From the NCBI GenBank assembly GCA_029565685.1, contig JAKQNR010000035.1:248001-312000 (forward strand): a DNA stretch of 64,000 nt, read 5' to 3'. The DNA comes from a bacterium (GTDB lineage: Bacteria > Zhuqueibacterota > Zhuqueibacteria > Residuimicrobiales > Residuimicrobiaceae). The notes under the pieces were generated by a model. That model worked only from the letters and a program-made list of their open reading frames with translations. It was not told the DNA's origin and made no database searches. Below are positions 28,227-37,155 of this stretch, one piece after another (the stretch's first letter is position 1; each line of letters begins with the position of its first letter). The position numbers were made by a program, and so were the translations under genes.

Positions 28227-28957
28227 AACAAGGTGTCTTCATCACGATCCTGATGGTAGCTGCGTTTATCATCGCTTACCTCATCTTCACCTACATGTTG
28301 CCCGACTACATCAAAGCCGGTGGACCGCTGGTCATCGTGTTGATCATGCTGTCGCTGATGGTCGTGACGTTCATCTTTGAACGTCTGCTGGCGCTGAACA
28401 AGGCCAAAGGCAAAGGCTCTCTGACCGCCTTCCTGCGCAAGGTGCAGGCGGAAATCAGCAAAGAAAACATCGACGGCGCCATCGAGATCTGCGATAAACA
28501 GCGCGGTTCCTGCGCCAACGTGTTGCGCGCCGGTTTGGAAAAATACAAACTGATCAAAGGCTCCGGCGCCAAAACCACGATGAAAGAAACCCAGGAAGAA
28601 ATTCAGCACGCCATCGAAGAGTCGATGATGCTGGAAGTGCCGCTTTTGGAGAAGAACCTTGTCTTCTTGTCCACCATCGCCTCCATCGCCACCCTGACCG
28701 GTCTGTTGGGCACCACCCTCGGTATGATCCGTGCGTTCAAAGCCCTGGCCAAATCCGGCGCTCCGGATGCAATCGCCCTGTCCCTTGGTATTTCTGAAGC
28801 GCTGGTCAACACCGCCGGCGGCTTGTTCTGCGCCATCCTGGGCATCATTTTCTACAACTATTTCGTCACCCGCATCGACAATTTCACCTATATGATCGAT
28901 GAGGCCACCTATTCCATGATCACCACCCTGGCAGAAAAACAAGCAGGCATCAAATAA
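28223..28957 (+). CDS. exbB: MotA/TolQ/ExbB proton channel family protein
   Basis: A 244-residue inner-membrane protein with three main hydrophobic segments: one near residues 5-22, one near 34-55, and a bundle near 145-220. The family core is VFLSTIASIATLTGLLGTTL followed by GMIRAFKAL and ALVNTAGGLFCAILGIIFYN. ExbB forms the pentameric channel that, with ExbD, converts proton motive force into TonB movement. It starts within the STAS stop codon and precedes two exbD genes and tonB. TolQ is an alternative name, but the tonB gene in the same run favours ExbB. Confidence 0.92.
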   Translation: MKQGVFITILMVAAFIIAYLIFTYMLPDYIKAGGPLVIVLIMLSLMVVTFIFERLLALNKAKGKGSLTAFLRKVQAEISKENIDGAIEICDKQRGSCANVLRAGLEKYKLIKGSGAKTTMKETQEEIQHAIEESMMLEVPLLEKNLVFLSTIASIATLTGLLGTTLGMIRAFKALAKSGAPDAIALSLGISEALVNTAGGLFCAILGIIFYNYFVTRIDNFTYMIDEATYSMITTLAEKQAGIK

Positions 28958-28975
28958 GCAAATCGAGGAAAAACC

Positions 28976-29449
28976 ATGGCACACAAAAAGAAGGGCCGTA
29001 TCAACATCTTTATCGACATGACGCCCATGGTGGACGTGGTGATGCTCCTGCTGACCTTTTTCATGCTGACCACGCACTTTAAACCACCCTCTGAGGCGGA
29101 AGTCGCATTGCCGAGTTCGACCTCGCAATTCAAACTGCCGGAATCGGACGTCATGACGGTGACGGTGACCAAAGACAACAGGATGTTCCTGGGACTGGAC
29201 TCGCAGCGTTTACGCGCCCGCGTTTTCGGAGAAGAAAATCAACTGAAATCCGGCATCGAACTCGAGGATCGCGAAACCCTCGCCAACATGCTGGTGCAGG
29301 CTCGTATGGCCAATCCGAAACTCCGCACCGTGATCAAGGCGGATAAGGAGACGCCCTATGGACCGATCGAAGACATCATGAACATTCTGCAGAAAGTAAA
29401 GATCACGCGGTTCAACCTCGTGACCGAACTTGAAAAAGAATCTCTATAA
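28976..29449 (+). CDS. exbD: ExbD/TolR family protein, first copy
   Basis: A 157-residue protein with a basic cytoplasmic N-terminus (MAHKKKGRINI), one membrane helix and a periplasmic domain. The helix has the proton-carrying aspartate in FIDMTPMVDVVMLLLTFFML, matching the ExbD/TolR family. It lies 18 bases after exbB and 14 before a second exbD. The copies have nearly identical membrane segments but different periplasmic parts, suggesting a mixed ExbD stator or two alternative ones. Confidence 0.92.
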   Translation: MAHKKKGRINIFIDMTPMVDVVMLLLTFFMLTTHFKPPSEAEVALPSSTSQFKLPESDVMTVTVTKDNRMFLGLDSQRLRARVFGEENQLKSGIELEDRETLANMLVQARMANPKLRTVIKADKETPYGPIEDIMNILQKVKITRFNLVTELEKESL

Positions 29450-29463
29450 GGGAGCCCACATCA

Positions 29464-29961
29464 ATGGCTGGTGCTGATCTTGCTGCTGCATCCGGTGCAG
29501 CAAAAGGCAAAAAGAAACATAAGAAAAAGAAGCGTTTGAACGTGCGCATCGACATGACGCCCATGGTGGACGTGGTCATGCTGCTGATCACCTTCTTTAT
29601 GCTTACTACGGTTTTCAATACGCCGCAGACGATGGAGATCAACCTGCCTCCGGATGATAAAACGGAAGTGGAAGTTGCCGAGTCGAGCCTGCTTACCCTG
29701 CGGGTGCTGGCCGACGGCTCCATCTATTGGAATCAAGGCTTTGAGAATCCCCAGACGGTGGAATTCAAGGACCTGCATAAATTGCTGGTCGAGCGTCTGG
29801 CGGCCAATCCCAAGCTCATCTGTCTGGTCAAAGTGGAACGGGAAGGCACCTACAAGATGATGGTGGATATCATGGACGAATTGAGCATCGCCAACATCAC
29901 CCGCTTCAGCTTTGCGCCGTTTAAAGAGTTCGATAAAAAATTTATCGCAAAAGCGTCTTAA
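29464..29961 (+). CDS. exbD: ExbD/TolR family protein, second copy
   Basis: A 165-residue protein with a long lysine-rich N-terminus (GAAKGKKKHKKKKRLNVR) before the membrane helix RIDMTPMVDVVMLLITFFML. The aspartate of the proton path is conserved. The periplasmic domain differs from the first copy and ends in NITRFSFAPFKEFDKKF. It is followed by tonB after 16 bases. Two consecutive exbD genes are common in FCB-group TonB loci. Confidence 0.92.
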   Translation: MAGADLAAASGAAKGKKKHKKKKRLNVRIDMTPMVDVVMLLITFFMLTTVFNTPQTMEINLPPDDKTEVEVAESSLLTLRVLADGSIYWNQGFENPQTVEFKDLHKLLVERLAANPKLICLVKVEREGTYKMMVDIMDELSIANITRFSFAPFKEFDKKFIAKAS

Positions 29962-29977
29962 TTCAAGGAGAGTATCA

Positions 29978-30718
29978 ATGTCTCAAGCTGCCATATCCGC
30001 ATCCGGATACGGCGCCATAGAGCTGAAACAGGTTGCTAAAAAATACGCCTATTGGGCGTTGGCGATCGCAACCGTGATTCACCTGATCTTTCTTGGTGGC
30101 TACTGGGCTACGGTCTACCTGGCCAAGGAAGAGGCGCCGCCGATGCGAACGGTACGACTTAAATACACCGAATTGGGACCGCCGCCTTCCATTCAAGGCA
30201 GTGCGGCTGCGGTGGCGCCCTCGGTATCAGTGGCCAGTCCAACGGCCCGGCCGAGCGTCGGTATTCCGGTTCCCGTACCGGATGCCGAAGTGAGCCCGGA
30301 ACAGACTTTCGCCTCCCAGACTGAAATGAGCCAGGTCACTGGCCCGGTCGGCGAGGGAACGGGTGAAGGCGGCACCGCGGTGATTGAGCAGGATATCAAC
30401 GTAGAAAACATCGAGGAAGAAGAAGCGCCCCCTCCGGATTTCGTTCCTTTTGAAAAAGAACCGGTGGTGGTGAAAAAAGTCGAACCCACTTATCCGGAAC
30501 TGGCCCGCAAGGCCGGTCTCGAAGGCACCGTCTGGGTGAAAATGTGGGTGGACAAAGAGGGCAAGGTGAAAGACGTAGTCATTTTAAAGTCCTCCTCCGA
30601 GATCTTTAACCAACCTGCCATCGATGCCGCCAAGCAGTGGATCTTTACCCCGGCGCTGATGAAAACCGGCCCTGTGTCGGTATGGATTTCTATGAACTTT
30701 AATTTCAAATTGAATTAG
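29978..30718 (+). CDS. tonB: TonB-family energy transducer
   Basis: A 246-residue protein from the ATG at 29978, which follows AAGGAGAG. Order: cytoplasmic N-terminus, one membrane helix near residues 28-45 (ALAIATVIHLIFLGGYWATV), a flexible A/P/V/E-rich spacer to about 155, and a C-terminal TonB domain with VEPTYPELARKAGLEGTVWV and AAKQWIFTPALMKTGPVSVW. The spacer has fewer Pro-Lys and Glu-Pro repeats than enterobacterial TonB. It should span the periplasm and pull on the plugs of outer-membrane receptors such as the one at 15.7-17.5 kb. Confidence 0.93.
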   Translation: MSQAAISASGYGAIELKQVAKKYAYWALAIATVIHLIFLGGYWATVYLAKEEAPPMRTVRLKYTELGPPPSIQGSAAAVAPSVSVASPTARPSVGIPVPVPDAEVSPEQTFASQTEMSQVTGPVGEGTGEGGTAVIEQDINVENIEEEEAPPPDFVPFEKEPVVVKKVEPTYPELARKAGLEGTVWVKMWVDKEGKVKDVVILKSSSEIFNQPAIDAAKQWIFTPALMKTGPVSVWISMNFNFKLN

Positions 30719-30725
30719 TGAGAAT

Positions 30726-30953
30726 ATGGATTCGCCGGATGCTGCAAAAATCTTCGCCTATGGCGTTGCAGCCATCAGCTTCTTAGCCGGTGGGCTGCTG
30801 CTCACCGGCTTGCTGCCCTTCGATACCCTGCCGGCGGTGAGAAACACTTTCGGCGTTGTGCTCCTGCTCATGGGGCTCTATCGCTTTCTGGTGACCCGCT
30901 ACAAGCCCAGACCGTCTAAATGGAGGAGGTTCACCGATGACGCTCAGGACTAA
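30726..30953 (+). CDS. Small membrane protein, unknown function
   Basis: A 75-residue protein with two hydrophobic segments (IFAYGVAAISFLAGGLLLTG and TFGVVLLLMGLYRFLV) and a basic C-terminal tail (YKPRPSKWRRF). I do not recognise a family. It lies between tonB (7 bases) and the PstS-like gene (17-base overlap), so it is translated within the TonB run and is probably an accessory membrane component. Confidence 0.7.
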   Translation: MDSPDAAKIFAYGVAAISFLAGGLLLTGLLPFDTLPAVRNTFGVVLLLMGLYRFLVTRYKPRPSKWRRFTDDAQD

Positions 30954-31875
30954 TCTGCTCTGGGCAGCCATTGCGCTGCTGGCGGCAGCCGGATGTGGGC
31001 CGAAAAAATCCGCTCCCCCTGAAACCCCGACGAGCGGAAATCTGCTCATCTACGCTTCCGAAGCACACCTGAGCCTGGTGCAGGAAGAGGCGGACAGCTT
31101 TCAGCGGCTCTATCCGCAAGCCCGCCTGACGGTGCAGGGCGTCAATACACGTAAAGCGATGGTCTTTCTGATCAACGACAGCGTGCGGATGGTGATCGCG
31201 GACCGCCGCTTCAATACAGAAGAGCAGCAGGTGATTAAAGAGGCGAATCTGGAAATAACGGAAATGCGGTTTGCGGAGGATGCTCTGTCCTGCCTCGTTC
31301 ATCGAAAGAACGGTCTGCAGAGCATCTCCCTGCAGACTTTGGAGGCATTGCTCACGGGCCGGATCACCCGATGGGAACAACTGCCCGAGTCCGGCCTCAC
31401 CGGCCCGATCGATCTGGTGCTGACGGACCGGAACTCGGGGGTGTACGATCTGCTGTCGCGCCGTTTCTTTAAACTGGAAAATCCGCTGGCCGTCGCCACC
31501 TACTCCGCCGATCAGGCGGATGTGCTGAACACGGTGGCCCAACGACCGTTCGCTATTGGCATCGCTTCTGTGGCGGGCTATAAAGCCACGCCCCTGGGGA
31601 AAACGCTTCCCGATTCGCTCAACGGACCGGTGCGCACCCTGGGACTGGCTGGAACAGACTCCACAGGAAGAGTGAAAAATTACCGCCCCTATCAATATTA
31701 CATCTACACCGGCAATTACGCTCTGCACTATTCACTGTACGCCACTTTTAATTCTCAATCGAGGCTGGCCGCCGGATTTGCCGCATTCATTGCCAGCGCG
31801 CCGGGCCAAAAAATAGTCCAGAACTATGGATTGGTTCCGGGAACCATGCCCATCCGTTTCGTACAGATTAATTAG
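30937..31875 (+). CDS. PstS-like phosphate/oxyanion-binding lipoprotein
   Basis: A 312-residue lipoprotein with a signal ending in ALLAAAGCGPK, where cysteine follows a lipobox. The mature part is a type II periplasmic binding protein of the PstS family: LLIYASEAHLSLVQEEADSF, the VNTRKAMVFLIND segment, LTDRNSGVYDLLSRRFF near residue 160 and a C-terminal FAAFIASAPGQKIVQNYGLV. No pstCAB permease genes are nearby, so this copy may not serve ordinary phosphate import. PstS-like proteins beside ExbBD-TonB recur in FCB genomes, suggesting a role in sensing or receptor function. Confidence 0.82.
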   Translation: MTLRTNLLWAAIALLAAAGCGPKKSAPPETPTSGNLLIYASEAHLSLVQEEADSFQRLYPQARLTVQGVNTRKAMVFLINDSVRMVIADRRFNTEEQQVIKEANLEITEMRFAEDALSCLVHRKNGLQSISLQTLEALLTGRITRWEQLPESGLTGPIDLVLTDRNSGVYDLLSRRFFKLENPLAVATYSADQADVLNTVAQRPFAIGIASVAGYKATPLGKTLPDSLNGPVRTLGLAGTDSTGRVKNYRPYQYYIYTGNYALHYSLYATFNSQSRLAAGFAAFIASAPGQKIVQNYGLVPGTMPIRFVQIN

Positions 31876-31888
31876 GAGTGTCTGACTC

Positions 31889-33544
31889 ATGAAAAGAATG
31901 ATTGCGATCCTGCTGATCCTTGCAGTGGGATGCCTCCCCTTGTTCGCTCAGGACAGGATCACCAAAGGCAAGGACCTCTTGCTGAAAGGCCATAGCAAGG
32001 AGGCGCTGGCCCTATTCCGCAAAGCCGTTGAAGCAAACGCCAAGGACGACGTCGCCCTGAGCTGGCTCGGCAAGACCCTGCTGGCCTTGGATAATCCGGA
32101 TTCCGCTTACACGGTCGCCAAGGATCTCATGACGCTGAATTCAAAAAATCCAGACGGCTATATGCTTGCCGCCCAAGCGCTCTGTAAGCTGAAAAGACCA
32201 CAGGAGGCCTACAGCGTGCTGAGCAAAGGCCTCAAGGATACCAAGAACAACGTCAGCCTCCTGGTGCAGTTGGGCCTGGTCCATCTGGCGAACGACTCCA
32301 CCAATCAAGCGGTGGTGGCTTTCTCCCAGGCCAAAGAGCAGGACGCGAACAATCCCAAACTCTACGAAGGGCTGGGCGACGCCTATGTCAAGATGGGCAC
32401 CCAAGCCATGGGCATGATGCAGTACCAGAAATCTCTGGAACTGGACTCCACCCAGGTCGACCTGCGCTACAAAATGGCCAACATCTATCTGCAGGACCGG
32501 CAGTACAGCGATGCAGGAAGGATGTACCAGAGCATCCTGCGCATGCAGCCGGACAACGAGAACGCGGCGTTGGAGCTCGGCCGCCTCTATTTTCTCGCCA
32601 AACAGTGGGCGCCGTCCGCCAAAGCGCTGGAGATGTATCTGAAAAACCATCCGGAGGATAAGGACGTGTACCTGATGGAGGTGGAGGCGCTGTCCAACAG
32701 CCGGCAGCATGAAAGCGCCCTCGCCGCCGCCAGACATGTTCTCGAGATGGAACCCAAAGCGCCGAAAGCCCTGCTGGCGGCCGCGCGGTCGCTGTACTTT
32801 TTACGCAAACACGAGGAGAGCAACTCTTTCTATGATCAATATGCGCGCATGGACACTCTGGGGGTCGAAGACCTCAAGCGCATCGGCCACAACTATCGCC
32901 ATCTCAAAAACGACAGCATGACCACCGTCTATTGGCAAAGGGCGTTGGCCCTGGATCCGAACCAATCCGACATCTACTCCGAAATGGCGAATTCGTACAT
33001 GCGGATGAAAAACTGGGAGAAAGCCGCGGAGATGTTCGAGAAAAAGATCGCCAGCGACTCCAGTTACGTCACCGCCTACATCAACTATGCTCTCTGCAAA
33101 CAGCAGCTGAAAGAGTTTCCCCAGGCCCACGCCGCGCTGTCCAAGGCGCTGCAGATGCGACCGAACTATGTGCAGGGCCACTACTATATGGCCGTGGTGC
33201 TGACCCAGATGGATTCGGTGAAAGCCGCGCGCACGGAATTTGAAACCGTGGCCAGAATCGCTGAACCGGAAAAAGACAAATACAATAACGAACTCAAACG
33301 CGCTTTCCGCTATATCGCGATCTCGTATCTACAGGATAAAAACTATCCTAAAGCCATCACGCCGTTGGAAAAATACACCGAGTTGGATCCCAACGATGCC
33401 GAGATGTGGCTCTTTTTAGCGCAGACCTACTACGCCGTCAACCGCAAAGAGGATGCGAAGCGGGCTTTCCTGCGCGTGCAGAAACTGGAACCGAACAATA
33501 AAGACGCGCAAAAAGGACTCGATATCATAGAAATGTCGAATTAA
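31889..33544 (+). CDS. Secreted tetratricopeptide-repeat protein
   Basis: A 551-residue protein with a signal peptide (MIAILLILAVGCLPLFAQ) and roughly thirteen consecutive TPR units of about 34 residues filling the rest. Examples are AKDDVALSWLGKTLLALDNP, NPKLYEGLGDAYVKMGTQAM, QSDIYSEMANSYMRMKNWEK and DAEMWLFLAQTYYAVNRKED. TPR arrays mediate protein-protein contacts, so this is likely a periplasmic scaffold. It lies 13 bases after the PstS-like gene and 35 before the next lipoprotein gene, in the same transcript as ExbBD-TonB. Partners are unknown. Confidence 0.88.
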   Translation: MKRMIAILLILAVGCLPLFAQDRITKGKDLLLKGHSKEALALFRKAVEANAKDDVALSWLGKTLLALDNPDSAYTVAKDLMTLNSKNPDGYMLAAQALCKLKRPQEAYSVLSKGLKDTKNNVSLLVQLGLVHLANDSTNQAVVAFSQAKEQDANNPKLYEGLGDAYVKMGTQAMGMMQYQKSLELDSTQVDLRYKMANIYLQDRQYSDAGRMYQSILRMQPDNENAALELGRLYFLAKQWAPSAKALEMYLKNHPEDKDVYLMEVEALSNSRQHESALAAARHVLEMEPKAPKALLAAARSLYFLRKHEESNSFYDQYARMDTLGVEDLKRIGHNYRHLKNDSMTTVYWQRALALDPNQSDIYSEMANSYMRMKNWEKAAEMFEKKIASDSSYVTAYINYALCKQQLKEFPQAHAALSKALQMRPNYVQGHYYMAVVLTQMDSVKAARTEFETVARIAEPEKDKYNNELKRAFRYIAISYLQDKNYPKAITPLEKYTELDPNDAEMWLFLAQTYYAVNRKEDAKRAFLRVQKLEPNNKDAQKGLDIIEMSN

Positions 33545-33579
33545 CGGTGTCTTGAACGAACTCCAAGAAAGGGACGACC

Positions 33580-34578
33580 ATGAAAAAAAGCCTCCTCCTG
33601 TTGTTGGGACTCTTTTTGATCGTGTCGGGCTGCGGCAAAAAAGTGGAAAGCGTCAAGATCAGCGGCTGGGAAAAATTCTCCGATCCCCTGCTCAAGATAT
33701 CCTTCACCCATCCGGCCGGATGGCATTTGGAGCAGGAAGGCCACAAGATCGCCTATTATTCATCCATGGATGTCGTTAACAAATTCACCCAGTATGCAGT
33801 GGAAGGCAAGGACGGCAGCCGCATCATCGTCAACACGCAAAAAGTGCTGCCCATGCCGACGCTGCAGCAATGCGTCGACAGCTTAAAGATGGATCTCACC
33901 AACATGGGATTCGACGTCGCAGCGGCTGAAGCCAAAACCCTGGCCGATCTACCGGCCTCCCAACTGGCTTTCTCCGGCGCGCTCGACGCCAAAAACAAGA
34001 TTCAGGGCGTTCAGACCATCGCGGTGCGCGATTCCATGGTCTTCACGGTTCGCTACGAAGGCTTTAACCAGTCCTTTGCGGACTGCAAAGCCGCTCTGGA
34101 CTCCGCCATCGCCTCCCTGACGCTGCCCAGCGCCAAAGTCAAGGATGCGGATCCAAGCATCCCGGCGGCGGAGATGGAACCCTTTGAGAACCAGCTTCTT
34201 AAAATCATGCGCCCGGCCAATTTCGAGGCCAACACGCCGCAACCCAAAGCACCCTCCGAATTCAGCCTCGATCTCACCGGCTATCGCAAGGACAGCGGCA
34301 TCCGCATCGACGTCATCCCGGCTAAAGGCTTGAGCCAGGACAAGGTACTGGAACAGAATGCGAAATTTTTCAAATCCACTTCCCGCGGCGAAGCGACCAT
34401 CAGCGGCATGCAGATTCCCTACCTGAACTACAGCGTGGCCAGGGACATCTCCAGCCGCGTGTACTTTATCGTGAAAAACGATAAATGGTACCGTTGCATC
34501 ATGAACTATTACACGCCGATGCGGGCCACCTACCTGCCGGTGTTTGAAAAAATGATGAGCTCTCTGACAATAAAATAA
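33580..34578 (+). CDS. Putative lipoprotein, two-domain, unknown function
   Basis: A 332-residue protein with a lipoprotein signal (LLLLGLFLIVSGCGKK). Two similar halves are visible: FTHPAGWHLEQEGHKIAYYS near residue 45 begins a domain like those of small PsbP/DUF-type lipoproteins, and a second unit with LKIMRPANFEANTP begins near residue 208. Each half seems to end in a segment about conversion of a fit parameter (AALDSAIASLTLPS and FEKMMSSLTIK), which supports internal duplication. I do not assign a family. It is the last gene before a strong terminator, so it closes the TonB gene run. Confidence 0.75.
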   Translation: MKKSLLLLLGLFLIVSGCGKKVESVKISGWEKFSDPLLKISFTHPAGWHLEQEGHKIAYYSSMDVVNKFTQYAVEGKDGSRIIVNTQKVLPMPTLQQCVDSLKMDLTNMGFDVAAAEAKTLADLPASQLAFSGALDAKNKIQGVQTIAVRDSMVFTVRYEGFNQSFADCKAALDSAIASLTLPSAKVKDADPSIPAAEMEPFENQLLKIMRPANFEANTPQPKAPSEFSLDLTGYRKDSGIRIDVIPAKGLSQDKVLEQNAKFFKSTSRGEATISGMQIPYLNYSVARDISSRVYFIVKNDKWYRCIMNYYTPMRATYLPVFEKMMSSLTIK

Positions 34579-34626
34579 GCCGTCATGAAAGTCCCTGGAA
34601 AAGATCCAAAATGGGACGCAGACCTA

Positions 34627-34660
34627 AAAAAAGCCGCTCTCTCAGGGAGCGGCTTTTTTT
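34627..34660 (+). terminator. Rho-independent terminator of the ExbBD-TonB gene run
   Basis: The stem GCCGCTC (34633-34639) and GAGCGGC (34647-34653), extended by A-T pairs, is followed by a run of seven T residues and preceded by a run of A residues. It can act in both directions and sits between converging gene runs: the TonB run (plus) and the Mla run (minus, ending at 34731). Confidence 0.88.
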
Positions 34661-34730
34661 ATAGCGAATCGTTTACTGTTCGTCTGCCCCGGCCGCTTGT
34701 GCAGCGACGCGGACAGCCGGAGCGAAGCGG

Positions 34731-35306
34731 TCACTGTTTTTCCAGCTGCGCGAGCAACTGCTGCAGCGTTTTTCCAGCGGCCAGGCTCAACGCGCGGATA
34801 ATGGACTCCGCGTCCGCGCCCTGAATCGTTTCCTCTGCGGTCAACTGACCCTCCCAGATCGGAAGGTCGTGCATTCCCTCGCTGACCCATGCCTGTAAAG
34901 AAACCCGCCCGATTCTCCTTTCCGGAGTGACGATCTCTTCAAATGCCCGCACCGCGATGGATAGAGACCAGAACCGTTCCTGGGGATCCGGCAGCGAGGC
35001 AGTAACCCTTTTAAAGACCCCGGCCTTGGCGAAAAAATCCATTGCACTTTGCTGAATCATCTCCGTCGGCGCCAATGCCCAACGACGGTACGGGTCAAAC
35101 TGCACTTCATAGCCTGAGGCGCGAAAGATCAATCGATCCTGGGCATGCACTGCATCCGCGGTCACCGAACTGAGCCGAAGCACCAGTTCTTTTTTCAAGG
35201 AGCCGGGATGGGGATCCTGCACAGCGATCAAATAATAGCGGGTTTGCGGTACGTGCCCGCAGGCGACCAGGACCAGCGCAGCGCACAGCCAAACGATTTT
35301 TTTCAT
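34731..35306 (-). CDS. PqiC-like ABC-transport auxiliary lipoprotein
   Basis: A 191-residue lipoprotein from the ATG at 35306, with signal MKKIVWLCAALVLVACG. The mature N-terminus TRYYLIAVQDPHPGSLKKEL is typical of the ABC-type transport auxiliary (PqiC/YmbA) family, which works with MCE proteins in lipid transport. It is the last gene of the polA-to-mla run, 31 bases after mlaD. An in-frame ATG at 35324 would add six residues before the signal. Its probable location is the inner face of the outer membrane. Confidence 0.82.
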   Translation of the reverse strand: MKKIVWLCAALVLVACGHVPQTRYYLIAVQDPHPGSLKKELVLRLSSVTADAVHAQDRLIFRASGYEVQFDPYRRWALAPTEMIQQSAMDFFAKAGVFKRVTASLPDPQERFWSLSIAVRAFEEIVTPERRIGRVSLQAWVSEGMHDLPIWEGQLTAEETIQGADAESIIRALSLAAGKTLQQLLAQLEKQ

Positions 35307-35337
35307 GGTCCATCCTTTATTCATGTCAGGTCCTCAC

Positions 35338-36234
35338 TCAGGGCAGTTTTCGTTCCGGCGGATAGCTTTTGCGCACCAGATTCCAAGGCTGCTCCTTGAT
35401 GGTCTGACTGAACTCCTGAAGATTGCGCGTCAACCGGATGGAATGATCCAGAATCTCTGCCAATTCCTGCCGATGATCCACCATCGTGCTGTTCATGGTT
35501 TGCAGCGTCTGATTCATTCGCGCCACCATCGTCTGGCTCTCCCCCAGCAGGACCTGGACCTGCTGCATGGTTTGCTGCAAAGAGCTGTCATTGGCAGCGA
35601 GCAGGGCGTTCACCTGCAGAACGGTTCGATTTAAATTCAACGTCAGACGATTGACGTTTTCCAGAAGAACCGCCAGGTGGTCGGCGTTGTCGGCGGTGAC
35701 GCGGTTCAGAGTCATCAGCATTTCGCTCAGATTGCGTCGGTTGTCGTCGTTAAGCAGTTCATTCAGCCGTTTCAGCAGCACTGTGGCCTGACTGGTCATA
35801 TCGGTCATGGGGCCGGACATCTGAGCCAGGCCGGTCACTTCTTTGCTGGGGATCAAAGCGCCGGAAGGAAGCCGGGATGCATCGGGCGTGCCCGGAGTGA
35901 TTTCGACATAATAGGAGCCCATCAGCCCGATGGTGCTGAGAAACGCCTCGCTGTTTGCACGGATGGGTGTGGACTCGTTCACCTCCAGAAGCACTTGAAT
36001 GCCGGAGGCGCCGTCCGCAGCATGGGAGAATCCCGCCACCCTCCCCACCTCCATGCCGGCCAGCCGCACCAGCGAACCTTCCTCGATGCCGCCCACATAG
36101 CTGAAACTGGTCCGATAGGTGACCGTATTCTCCCAATGGGTCAGACCGAGGATAACGACAAGAAACGAAGCCAGAACCACCAAACTGACAAGGATGAAGA
36201 TGCCTGCTTTGATCTCACTGGGCCGATAATCCAT
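35338..36234 (-). CDS. mlaD: MlaD-like MCE-domain protein
   Basis: A 298-residue periplasmic protein anchored by one N-terminal helix (IFILVSLVVLASFLVVILG). The start is taken as the ATG at 36234, behind AAAGGGTGG, giving MDYRPSEIKAGIF as in related MCE proteins; an ATG at 36249 is possible. The MCE domain spans about residues 35-120 (SYVGGIEEGSLVRLAGMEVG, FLSTIGLMGSYYVEITPGTP). A long C-terminal coiled-coil-like region with repeated VNRLTLNLN and MNQTLQTMNST segments is longer than in E. coli MlaD and resembles the tube-forming helices of larger MCE proteins. It is the substrate-channel part of the Mla system. Confidence 0.9.
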   Translation of the reverse strand: MDYRPSEIKAGIFILVSLVVLASFLVVILGLTHWENTVTYRTSFSYVGGIEEGSLVRLAGMEVGRVAGFSHAADGASGIQVLLEVNESTPIRANSEAFLSTIGLMGSYYVEITPGTPDASRLPSGALIPSKEVTGLAQMSGPMTDMTSQATVLLKRLNELLNDDNRRNLSEMLMTLNRVTADNADHLAVLLENVNRLTLNLNRTVLQVNALLAANDSSLQQTMQQVQVLLGESQTMVARMNQTLQTMNSTMVDHRQELAEILDHSIRLTRNLQEFSQTIKEQPWNLVRKSYPPERKLP

Positions 36235-36301
36235 AACCACCCTTTGCATAAAGTTGTACCTTCCGCCGGCCGCCCTCAGAGCAAAAGGCCGGTCATCCCC
36301 T

Positions 36302-37090
36302 TTATCCGACCAAACTTTTCAGATAGGTTTCGCTGTCCGGAACCTGTTCATCCGGCCTGCGCTCTAAAAACTGACGAACATACGGATGCTCGCTTCGCTT
36401 CAACTCCGCCAGCGTGCCGCAGAAAACCACGCTGCCCTCATGCAGCAACGCGACGCGGTCAGCGATCAGAAACACCGAGGCCAGTTCATGGGTGACCACC
36501 ACGATGGTCATTTTGAAGGCCTTGTGCAGTTTTAGAATCAGATGATCGATGCCCGCGGCCACGATCGGATCCAGGCCGGCGGAGGGTTCATCACAGAACA
36601 AAATATCCGGATCCATGGCCAGGGCGCGGGCCAGGGCTGCCCGCTTTTTCATGCCTCCGGAAAGTTGGGCCGGCATGAAATCATCGTAGCCGGAAAGGCC
36701 GACGAGATCCAGCTTGAGCCTGGTCATGATTTTTACCGTGGAAGGTTCGAGCGGCGTATGTTCCTGCAGCGGCAGCCCGACGTTCTCCGCCACGGTCATC
36801 GAGTTGAACAGCGCGGCGCCCTGGAACAGCATGCCCACCTTGCGCAACACGCGGTTCCGTTCCGCTTCCGCCGCGCTGGCCATATCCACACCCTTGATCA
36901 GAATGTGGCCGGCGGTGGGCGTTTCCAGCCCCACCAGATGGCGAAGCAGAGTGCTTTTGCCGCAGCCCGAACGGCCCAGAATGACAAAGGTTTCGTTGGC
37001 ATAGAGATCGAGCGTGATGCCTTTGAGGATCTCCTTGCCGCCGTAGCGCGTATGCAGATCGATGATTTGAATAATGGGATTCTGAGCCAT
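36302..37090 (-). CDS. mlaF: MlaF-like ABC transporter ATPase
   Basis: A 262-residue ATPase with Walker A GRSGCGKST, signature LSGGMKKR, Walker B ILFCDEPSAGLDP and the switch histidine in VVVTHELASVF. This matches the MlaF/MkL group that drives phospholipid transport through MlaE and MlaD. I use the ATG at 37090 because the first strand starts seven residues later, as in relatives; paired ATGs at 37141/37138 lie closer to mlaE and add about 17 residues. Neither option has a well-spaced ribosome binding site. Confidence 0.92.
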   Translation of the reverse strand: MAQNPIIQIIDLHTRYGGKEILKGITLDLYANETFVILGRSGCGKSTLLRHLVGLETPTAGHILIKGVDMASAAEAERNRVLRKVGMLFQGAALFNSMTVAENVGLPLQEHTPLEPSTVKIMTRLKLDLVGLSGYDDFMPAQLSGGMKKRAALARALAMDPDILFCDEPSAGLDPIVAAGIDHLILKLHKAFKMTIVVVTHELASVFLIADRVALLHEGSVVFCGTLAELKRSEHPYVRQFLERRPDEQVPDSETYLKSLVG

Positions 37091-37155
37091 GGTCCTGGTG
37101 GCGAAGGTTGTTATCGTACGCTGATCATAAACCGGCATCATTCCTGCGGGCGGAT

